DNA of 64,000 bases from Tragulus kanchil (lineage: Eukaryota > Chordata > Mammalia > Artiodactyla > Tragulidae): contig JAIOJX010000005.1 in assembly GCA_022376925.1 (NCBI GenBank), positions 12,986,501 through 13,050,500 on the forward strand. The letters run 5' to 3'. Below the pieces are notes generated by a model. It was not told where the DNA came from. It did not search any database and saw only the letters and a list, made by a program, of their open reading frames with translations. A program made the position numbers and the translations under genes. Below are positions 55,549 to 64,000 of this stretch, piece after piece (positions within the stretch are counted from its first letter, which is position 1; each line of letters opens with the position of its first letter).

Positions 55549-55584
55549 TAAAAACTAGTTTGTGTAGATATTCAGAAAGTGTTG

Positions 55585-57760
55585 ACTAAATAAAAATGTG
55601 AGTGAGTTTAGAGAAAGGCAAGGTTGTGGTGCAGTTTGGTGTGAAGCACGAATAGTTGATAGATCAGCACTGGATGGAACCCAAGGAGATGAGAGCGGCA
55701 GCTAAGCTCTTGTGTCAGGACAAAGCCCTGGGAAAGAGAAGAGGTGACTGGGCTGTGGGTTCTAATGGGGAGACGTCGAAATGTTGTACTTTAGCATAGG
55801 ACCCGGGAAACAGGCTGTCACGAAAGTGTTTCAGTGACCTCTAGGATCTGTGCCAGGTTTGTCTTCTTGCTGTATATAATCTTACCTCCGTACTGGAAAG
55901 AAAGGGAAAGAGGTCTGACAATTCTTCCTTCTTCTGGTTTATGAAAAGGTAAAGTGCACATTGGTCTTTGCTTTTGGCTGTTCAGTGTCTGGAACTCTTT
56001 CTCATGTTTGGATTGTCCCACCTTGTGTCACTGACAGACAGACGCACCTTCTGCTGTAGAAATTGTCATGTCAGACACTTGCTTTCCCAGTCCCCCTCTG
56101 TGGCAGGCAGCTATGCGTGATGGCCTCCACTTAGGAGATGAAGTCAGGAAGCTGGGGGCCGTGAGAAGCTCTCCACTGTCTCTCAGGACAGAGCGGAGCA
56201 GGAGGATCAAGTCCTAGGGCAGCAGTTCTGGAGGGTTCTGGAGGGTTAGGAGAGCCCAGTTAGCCTACTGAGTGTTCAGGTTACTGTGCCCCACTTAGCA
56301 GTATATTTCCTAGCTGCCTCACTGCAAACCTGACTCATCAGCCTCTGTAGAAATTCTGTGGGCACCCACTATCCTTCAATAAATTAATTTTCAACTTCAT
56401 TCAGATGGATCTGGATTCTAGTCCTCGCAGCTAAGAACTAGGAATGTTTTTAGAAATAGGGAAGTGTTATCTGGCTTTGAAATTGAAGGCAACGAAAATC
56501 CAGCTCAAGGTCTTAGGGATTCTGGTCAAGATCTGGTGCGTGGTTAATCAACTCATCACCGGCACCAAACTGAATTCCACTGCAGGCAAAGTTTCAAGGA
56601 AACGAGAGGTCAGTGCTATTGAACAGGAAGGTCATGGGAACTCAAGGAAGATGGGATGAGGTGGCATCTTCTACTAAATAAAAATGTGAGTGAGTTTAGA
56701 GAAAGGCAAGGTTGTGGTGCAGTTTGGTGTGAAGCACGAATAGTTGATAGATCAGCACTGGATGGAACCCAAGGAGATGAGAGCGGCAGCTAAGCTCTTG
56801 TGTCAGGACAAAGCCCTGGGAAAGAGAAGAGGTGACTGGGCTGTGGGTTCTAATGGGGAGACGTCGAAATGTTGTACTTTAGCATAGGACCCGGGAAACA
56901 GGCTGTCACGAAAGTGTTTCAGTGACCTCTAGGATCTGTGCCAGGTTTGTCTTCTTGCTGTATATAATCTTACCTCCGTACTGGAAAGAAAGGGAAAGAG
57001 GTCTGACAATTCTTCCTTCTTCTGGTTTATGAAAAGGTAAAGTGCACATTGGTCTTTGCTTTTGGCTGTTCAGTGTCTGGAACTCTTTCTCATGTTTGGA
57101 TTGTCCTACCCTGTGTCACTGACAGACAGACGCACCTTCTGCTGTAGAAATTGTCATGTCAGACACTTGCTTTCCTAGTCCCCCTCTGCGGCAGTCAGCT
57201 ATGCGTGATGGCCTCCACTTAGGAGATGAAGTCAGGAAGCTGGGGGCCGTGAGAAGCTCTCCGCTGTCTCTCAGGTCAGAGCGGAGCAGGAGGATCAAGT
57301 CCTAGGGCAGCAGTTCTGGAGGGTTAGGAGAGCCCAGTTAGCCTACTGAGTGTTCAGGTTACTGTGCCCCACTTAGCAGTATATTTCCTAGCTGCCTCAC
57401 TGCAAACCTGACTCGTCAGCCTCTGTAGAAATTCTGTGGGCCACCCACTATCCTTCAATAAATTAATTTTCAACTTCATTCAGATGGATCTGGATTCTAG
57501 TCCTCGCAGCTAAGAACTAGGAATGTTTTTAGAAATAGGGAAGTGTTATCTGGCTTTGAAATTGAAGGCAACGAAAATCCAGCTCAAGGTCTTAGGGATT
57601 CTGGTCAAGATCTGGTGACGTGGTTAATCAACTCATCACCTGTGCGCACCCAAACTGAATTCCCACTGCAGGCAAAGTTTCAAGGAAACGAGAGGTCAGT
57701 GCTATTGAACAGGAAGGTCATGGGAACTCAAGGAAGATGGGATGAGGTGGCATCTTCTAA
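55585..57760. repeat. Tandem duplication 14 (1088-bp unit) with substitutions
   Basis: Copy A is 55585-56672 and copy B is 56673-57760, directly abutting. Unlike most pairs it shows base substitutions (CCCACCTTG/CCTACCCTG, CTGTGGCAGGC/CTGCGGCAGTC, TCCACTG/TCCGCTG, AGGACAG/AGGTCAG), an extra GGAGGGTTCT in A, and damaged bases near the end of A. No gene seen. Confidence 0.94.
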
Positions 57761-59566
57761 TGATAATTGACAGCTTAAATAAAAAGAAAGACATGCTCAA
57801 ATTTCCACATTCTCAGTTCAAAGCACATGCTGAAAACCAGAGGCTTCCATGGCTTTGTTAGAAAAATTTATCACTGGCCACTGAAGTGTGCAGTGAATCA
57901 AATATCAGATGTATGGTTTGATCCCAAAGCTTTTTGCATAAAAAAAAAAAGAGCTGAAGCCACATCCTCAGCTAGTCTCTTAAGAGAAAGTGCACTGATT
58001 GGGAAGTAAGGGTCTAGACAATTTCAGGGGAAGATTTAGATTGTTCATGTGCTATGTAGGGAATGCTGGACTGAAAACAGAGAGAAGACCCACTTATCTA
58101 ATGCAAAAATAGCATGCAGGAGTGTGTCATCCTAGAACATAAGAATCTCCTTAGGTAGTGAGGTAATAGACCCTTGAATACTACTGTGTTCTTGTCTCAG
58201 CCAGAGCTAAACAGCATAAAAGGCAGATCAAGATCCTTATCCATGGAGTCTACGGAGACTATCAAACTTTTTGCAGACTTCTAGATTTCATTCTTTTTTG
58301 TACTCCCGAAAAATAGTTAAATCAAGATAATTTCATCCAAACCTGAATAGTCATTCTCACTAGTTTTTAACCTAGGCCGACCTTGGCAGTCTAAGCTGGC
58401 TTGCTCAGAATATCCTTAAATTCCCATTGAGTGCCCATTGCTTCTTCCCTCTCTCCCTATAGGAAGGGACATCATAAGAAATTTGCTTTCATCAGCCTCT
58501 GTAGAAATTCTGTGGGCACCCACTATCCTTCAATAAATTAATTTTCAACTTCATTCAGATGGATCTGGATTCTAGTCCTCGCAGCTAAGAACTAGGAATG
58601 TTTTTAGAAATAGGGAAGTGTTATCTGGCTTTGAAATTGAAGGCAACGAAAATCCAGCTCAAGGTCTTAGGGATTCTGGTCAAGATCTGGTGACGTGGTT
58701 AATCAACTCATCACCTGTGCGCACCCAAACTGAATTCCCACTGAAGGCAAAGTTTCAAGGAAACGAGAGGTCAGTGCTATTGAACAGGAAGGTCATGGGA
58801 ACTCAAGGAAGATGGGATGAGGTGGCATCTTCTAATGATAATTGACAGCTTAAATAAAAAGAAAGACATGCTCAAATTTCCACATTCTCAGTTCAAAGCA
58901 CATGCTGAAAACCAGAGGCTTCCATGGCTTTGTCAGAAAAATTTATCACTGGCCACTGAAGTGTGCAGTGAATCAAATATCAGATGTATGGTTTGATCCC
59001 AAAGCTTTTTGCATAAAAAAAAAAGAGTTGAAGCCACATCCTCAGCTGGTCTCTTAAGAGAAAGAGCACTGATTGGGAAGTAAGGGTCTAGACAATTTCA
59101 GGGGAAGATTTAGATTGTTCATGTGCTATGTAGGGAATGCTGGACTGAAATCAGAGAGAAGACCCACTTATCTAATGCAAAAATAGCATGCAGGAGTGTG
59201 TCATCCTAGAATATAAGAATCTCCTTAGGCAGTGAGGTAATGGACCCTTGAATACTACTGTGTTCTTGTCTTAGCCAGAGCTAAACAGCATAAAAGGCAG
59301 ATCAAGATCCTTATCCATGGAGTCTACAGAGACTATCAAACTTTTTGCAGACTTCTAGATTTCATTCTTTTTTGTACTCCTGAAAAATAATTAAATCAAG
59401 ATAATTTCATCCAAACCTGAATAGTCACTCTCACTAGTTTTTAACCTAGGCCGACCTTGGCAGTCTAAGCTGGCTTGCTCAGAATATCCTTAAATCCCCA
59501 TTGAGTGCCCATTGCTTCTTCCCTCTCTCCCTATAGGAAGGGACATCATAAGAAATTTGCTTTCAT
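57416..59566. repeat. Tandem duplication 15 (1076-bp unit), interlocked with 14, most diverged
   Basis: Copy A is 57416-58491 and copy B is 58492-59566. I count about 15 single-base differences, mostly transitions spread over the unit (for example CTGCAGGC/CTGAAGGC, TTGTTAG/TTGTCAG, GAACATAAG/GAATATAAG). The first 345 bases also occur at 56328-56672, giving three copies. Confidence 0.94.
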
Positions 59567-60071
59567 TCGTCAGTCAGCAATGTGCTTTCACCGCAGGGTC
59601 TCAGGGTTTATATCAAATTCTGTCCACAGAATATGCAGCTAGCTCACTATAATAATGACATCATACAGATAAACTTGGGAACAGGAAGTAACGCGTAGCT
59701 TAGGTGCCCTGCTATAGAACATGTGACAGAGGGGTAGAATAAATTTCATGGAGTTAAGGGGGCTGTTTTCCTGCTGAAGTTCCATGTGTTTGCAGACGTG
59801 TTGGAGGTGGCAGGAGAGAGAGCGAGTGAGTGAGCATGAGTGAACGAGAGCACTGAGGACCTGGGGTGTGCTGGGATCTTTTCCTTCAAAATGAAAGACA
59901 AGCAGCTGTCCGCTGCCCTTCTTACCACTAAGAAAGAGAGGCGCGAGGCTTTATAGCCTTTCTGAATTTTAGAAAACACATGTACCACATTCAGATGCTG
60001 TGGCAGACACGACTAATTCTCTGCCAATCTGGATTTTTTTTTTTTGACAGAACTCTAATTCTACATTGATG
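59567..60071. other. Non-coding stretch, nothing seen
   Basis: No repeat family or gene recognised. A GAGTGA-rich purine run lies near 59812-59850. Confidence 0.5.
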
Positions 60072-60275
60072 CTAGATGTAAAGAACCTTCCCACCAATGC
60101 AGGAGTCATAAGAGATGTGAGTTTGATTCCTGCATCAGGAAGATCCCCTGGAGGAGGGCATGGTGCCCCACTCCAGTCTTCTTGCCTGGGAAATCCCATG
60201 GACAGAGGAGTCTGGCGGGCTACCGTCCATAGGGCTGCAGAGAGTCACACATGACTGCAGCGACTCAGCATGCAC
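60072..60275 (+). mobile_element. Bov-A2-like SINE, head degraded
   Basis: AAAGAACCTTCCCACCAATG, TGAGTTTGATTCCTGCATCA, CTCCAGTCTTCTTGCCTGGG, AGAGTCACACATGACTGCAG and CGACTCAGCATGCACAGCAA in forward order. The first tRNA-like bases are lost. Confidence 0.85.
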
Positions 60276-61178
60276 AGCAATGTGTCCAGTTACAGATACT
60301 CACATTCCCTGTAGCTAAGTGCCAACAAGTGTCAGAGTATGGCGAGTTGACTAGTGTGATGCAAAGCCCAAGATTTCTGGGAAATGTACCACCTCTGCTT
60401 TCCTTGCTCTTCCTACCTGGAATTGTGGTGGCCAACCTGTGACCATGACCGTGACGCAATACGTATGAACACAAATTGCAAGTGGAGGATGGTGGAGCCG
60501 AGACAGAAGGATTCTGAGACACTACGGATACTAGGTAGTGGCTGCACAAGCCCTGGGCTGCTTACCTCCCGTTTTTTTTTTTTAACCTCCCTACTTCTTA
60601 CTTGACAAAAATAACCTCCCATTTGGTAAACCTATTATGGTTGGATTTTATGTCCCTAATACAATTCCTAGCCGATAACAAATGTGCTGCTCACTTATTG
60701 GGTGGATAGGAAAACTGCTAGCTTTGCACTGGGGCCCAGAGCAAATCTTTCAACCCTTGCAAGGGCGTGGGTCCAGGCTGTTTCCCCTTTGGCCCTTATT
60801 TTCAGAAGATCCAAAGTGCTCAAAGTGCTACTGCCAGACAATACATGGTGTGGATTCTCTGCTGTCACAAGATTTTACAGGGGAGGACCTTTGAGTTTCA
60901 AACAAAGCCAGAACCCTCTGGACAAGTAACAGTTTTTCTTTTGAGAAAAATTTGTAACTTGATAATGAGTTTTCGAGCAAGCTTCTATTTCTAGACTCTC
61001 TGTTCTGTTCCATTAGTCTATTTGTCTGTTTTTCTCAAAAGAAGAATTCTAACTCTAGTGGTTCCTGGGGAAGACGGACAGGAATTCAGGGTCCAGTTTT
61101 CAACAGCGAAATGAAGTCCCCAAGTGGCAGAATGCAAATGACAGCACCTTTTTGCAAAAGAAAAGCTTAGAGAAGTGG
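60276..61178. other. Non-coding stretch, no gene seen
   Basis: Overlapping short frames at 60682-60994 in all three plus-strand frames are mutually exclusive and unrecognised. A poly-T run lies at about 60572-60583. Confidence 0.5.
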
Positions 61179-61369
61179 GTGGTGGGGGCACAAGTCTTTA
61201 AATTCTCCCGTAAAAAGGAAGCTTAAAACACTTTTTGGTCCCCAGACATATTACTAATAAAATATACCTATTTTCTTTGTCTTAAACGAATTGAGGAAGC
61301 CAAGAATCGTCCCAATAACTATTCTTCCATGACATTCATCTCTGTATATTAAAAGAAAGAAATAGAATT

Positions 61370-61680
61370 CTCCTCAGGGAGAACATGCATGTCTGTGAAC
61401 AACAAAACTCTGTAAAAGTTAAAAGTAAAATAAAGGTTTAAAAAAAAAAAAAAAAAGAATGTCATATAGTTAGAATCATATGGTATATAGCCTACTAATA
61501 TTGGTTACTTTCACTGAGTAATCACCATTTAAGCTTCCTCTATGTCACTTCATGGCTTGACAACTCATTTCCTTTTAGTGCTGTATAATATTCCATTTCT
61601 GGGTGTGTTAGTTTATATACTGTAACCTTTCGGTTGCTTATAAGTTTTGAAAATTTGAAATAAAGCTTCTATATACAAAA
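61370..61680. mobile_element. Two L1-derived pieces
   Basis: The segment 61380-61458 ends TGAACAACAAAACTCTGTAA plus AAATAAAGG and poly-A, an L1 3' tail in forward orientation. The segment 61459-61680 (TAGTTAGAATCATATGGTAT, TGCTGTATAATATTCCATTT) is L1 sequence in reverse orientation, with another A run at about 61678-61693. Duplicated at 62454-62774. Confidence 0.7.
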
Positions 61681-61845
61681 AAAAAAAAAAAAAGAATTCT
61701 CCTCAGGGTATTACAGCCCAGTGAGAGTGAGTGTTGTGAGTCTCTGGAGAGGCTTCTAGATGACACTCCAGTGACGTCCACGGAGCTAGTAGAGAAAAGC
61801 ACGGATTCTCCCTTCTAGTGAAGCGGACAGTCATCAACTCTTTGC

Positions 61846-62066
61846 CTCTGTGCTAAGTCACTTAGTTTGTGCCCGACTGTGTGACCCCTTGGCCTGTAGC
61901 CCACCAGGCTCCTCTGTCCATGGGATTTCCCAGGCAAGCATACTGCAGTGGGTTGCCATGCCCTCCTCTAGGGTATCTTCTGGACCCATGGATGGAACCT
62001 GCGTCTTTTAATGCCCCCTGCATTGGCAGGCAGGTTCTTCAGCACTAGCACCACCTGGGAAGCCTC
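61846..62066 (-). mobile_element. Bov-A2-like SINE
   Basis: CTGTGCTAAGTCACTTAGTT, CCCTTGGCCTGTAGCCCACC, CTCCTCTGTCCATGGGATTT, CCCCCTGCATTGGCAGGCAG and head complement CACCACCTGGGAAGCC. Nearly full length. The duplicate is at 62929-63148. Confidence 0.88.
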
Positions 62067-62928
62067 ATTAACTCTTTGCCAAGTACTTATTTGAATCTCC
62101 ACTTCAAGGCTAAGAATCACTAATTCACCAGAGTAAAGAACGAAGGAAATGTAAACCACATTATAATATAAAATATCACAAAATGGTTTATACAAGAATC
62201 GCTAGAGGGTTTCCTGGGCGGTCCAGTGGTATTTACGTAAGTGCAAATGATAGCTTTAAGGGTGGTGGGGCACAAGTCTTTAAATTCTCCCGTAAAAAGG
62301 AAGCTTAAAAAACTTTTTGGTCCCCAGACATATTACTAATAAAATGTACCTATTTTCTTTGTCTTAAACGAATTGAGGAAGCCAAGAATCGTCCCAATAA
62401 CTATTCTTCCATGACATTCATCTCTGTATATTAAAAGAAAGAAATAGAATTCTCCTCAGGGAGAACATGCATGTCTGTGAACAACAAAACTCTGTAAAAG
62501 TTAAAAGTAAAATAAAGGTTTAAAAAAAAAAAAAAAAAGAATGTCATATAGTTAGAATCATATGGTATATAGCCTACTAATATTGGTTACTTTCACTGAG
62601 TAATCACCATTTAAGCTTCCTCTATGTCACTTCATGGCTTGACAACTCATTTCCTTTTAGTGCTGTATAATATTCCATTTCTGGGTGTGTTAGTTTATAT
62701 ACTGTAACCTTTCGGTTGCTTATAAGTTTTGAAAATTTGAAATAAAGCTTCTATATACAAAAAAAAAAAAAAAAGAATTCTCCTCAGGGTATTACAGCCC
62801 AGTGAGAGTGAGTGTTGTGAGTCTCTGGAGAGGCTTCTAGATGACACTCCAGTGACGTCCACGGAGCTAGTAGAGAAAAGCACGGATTCTCCCTTCTAGT
62901 GAAGCGGACAGTCATCAACTCTTTGCCT

Positions 62929-63148
62929 CTGTGCTAAGTCACTTAGTTTGTGCCCGACTGTGTGACCCCTTGGCCTGTAGCCCACCAGGCTCCTCTGTCC
63001 ATGGGATTTCCCAGGCAAGCATACTGCAGTGGGTTGCCATGCCCTCCTCTAGGGTATCTTCTGGACCCATGGATGGAACCTGCGTCTTTTAATGCCCCCT
63101 GCATTGGCAGGCAGGTTCTTCAGCACTAGCACCACCTGGGAAGCCTCA
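62929..63148 (-). mobile_element. Bov-A2-like SINE, duplicate of 61846-62066
   Basis: Identical element in copy B of tandem duplication 16. Confidence 0.88.
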
Positions 63149-63287
63149 TTAACTCTTTGCCAAGTACTTATTTGAATCTCCACTTCAAGGCTAAGAATCA
63201 CTAATTCACCAGAGTAAAGAACGAAGGAAATGTAAACCACATTATAATATAAAATATCACAAAATGGTTTATACAAGAATCGCTAGA

Positions 63288-63562
63288 GGGTTTCCTGGGC
63301 GGTCCAGTGGGTAAGGACACTGCCTTGCAGTGCAAGGGGCGCCAGTTTGATCCCTGGCCTGGGAAGATCCCGTGTGCCACGGAGAGGCCGGACAGATGTG
63401 TCCAATTACCGAGCCGGAGCTCTGGAGCGCATGCACCCAGAGCCGGTGCTCTGCGACAACAGAGGCCACCGCGATGGGAGGCCCACACGGGCCAAAGAAC
63501 AAAGATGGATGAAAATGGATAAATGAAAGACCAGTGGAAGTGGCCAAAAAAAAAAAAAAAAG
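63288..63562 (+). mobile_element. Young hairpin-type SINE, copy 11
   Basis: Full-length: GGGTTTCCTGGGCGGTCCAG head and AAGTGGCC followed by about 17 A. The palindrome at 63419-63443 has core GCGCATGCAC. A 24-base head fragment of the same element at 62206-62229 is where copy A of duplication 16 ends. Confidence 0.9.
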
Positions 63563-64000
63563 GCTAGGGTCTTCTCTAGAACTTTGTTTGTTAATTTTAT
63601 TCTTCTGATGATCACTTCTGGCCAACCCTAGCCTGATTTCTGTATCCTGCAGAGAAAAGTCAAAGAGCACTGAAGAGAAAATCAGTAAAGTTTAAGTCCT
63701 GCCAACTAAATCAAAAGGCACCTGTCCAAACATCAATTCGTGTGAAATGGCGAAAGAATATCTAATATACAGGGCCTGTCAACGAACATCTAAATAATAG
63801 TGCTTTTCTCAGAAGCTTCGGTACTCAGGTTTACACTTAAAACACACATGTCTAGAAACTCAGAAGAGATGAAGGCTGAGTTAGAGCGGCCACTGACATT
63901 TCTCACATTTGCACTCCAGTGCTGACACACTAATAGCACACTCCTCACAAGTGCTGCCTCTGTGTCATCCCAGCAGTGAGGACAGAAAGGGGAGGCGCAC
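63563..64000. other. Non-coding end of window, nothing seen
   Basis: No repeat or gene recognised in the last 440 bases. Confidence 0.5.

Larger units (their letters stand above)
61179..63309. repeat. Tandem duplication 16 (about 1.05 kb unit)
   Basis: Copy A is 61179-62229 and copy B is 62261-63309. Copy A breaks within the first 24 bases of a SINE (GGTCCAGTGG), and the bridge 62230-62260 resembles a degraded form of the sequence just before copy A (GCAAATGA...AGCTT). Differences include AAAACAC/AAAAAAC and AATATACC/AATGTACC. Confidence 0.95.

Overview
The window is mammalian nuclear DNA from a ruminant. It carries Bov-tA-like tRNA SINEs, Bov-A2-like SINEs, a BovB (RTE-clade) LINE fragment with a YADD reverse-transcriptase motif, L1 and L2 remnants, and MIR and MER5-like fossils. 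There are no bacterial-style genes, operons, CRISPR arrays or phage modules. Almost every short open frame is a by-product of SINEs, GC-rich DNA or duplicated blocks.

One protein-coding gene is recognisable. On the minus strand at 9482-9537 lies the first coding exon of DTNBP1 (dysbindin). It encodes MLETLRERLLSVQQDFTSG and ends in a GT donor inside the Gly codon. It sits in a CpG island (about 8905-9860) that should be the DTNBP1 promoter. Positions 1-9481 are therefore the 5' part of DTNBP1 intron 1, since the gene runs leftward out of the window. Positions 9860-64000 are upstream, apparently intergenic DNA. I found no further DTNBP1 exon.

The dominant feature is structural. Sixteen direct head-to-tail duplications, all with units of about 1.04-1.14 kb, start at 3782, 6532, 11207, 14513, 17609, 19657, 24203, 27227, 29275, 42041, 44960, 46769, 52859, 55585, 57416 and 61179. 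The two copies of each are 98-100% alike. Most differences are homopolymer or GC-run indels clustered near the end of the first copy. Several junctions carry garbled bases that are degraded versions of the true downstream sequence, and neighbouring duplications interlock to give triple copies. This is what unmerged contig overlaps look like, not biology. Removing one copy of each would shrink the window to about 46-47 kb. Two pairs (55585-57760 and 57416-59566) also carry substitution-type differences, so allelic (haplotig) copies may be involved there.

The repeat layer holds at least eleven independent insertions, several with clear target-site duplications, of a young-looking tRNA-type SINE subfamily. 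Its body contains a near-perfect 25-nt palindrome with the core GCGCATGCGC, an NRF1-like site. Some copies have lost the hairpin or one arm, and one contig end appears to break exactly at it. Other items are a nested SINE-in-SINE at 33514-34183, a SINE pair at 55038-55548, a possible solo LTR at 34196-34645, and a diverged third copy (22723-22855) of a 132-bp segment that holds an open frame with a membrane-like stretch. I found no credible undescribed multi-gene system; the tandem-overlap architecture and the hairpin SINE are the points worth follow-up.
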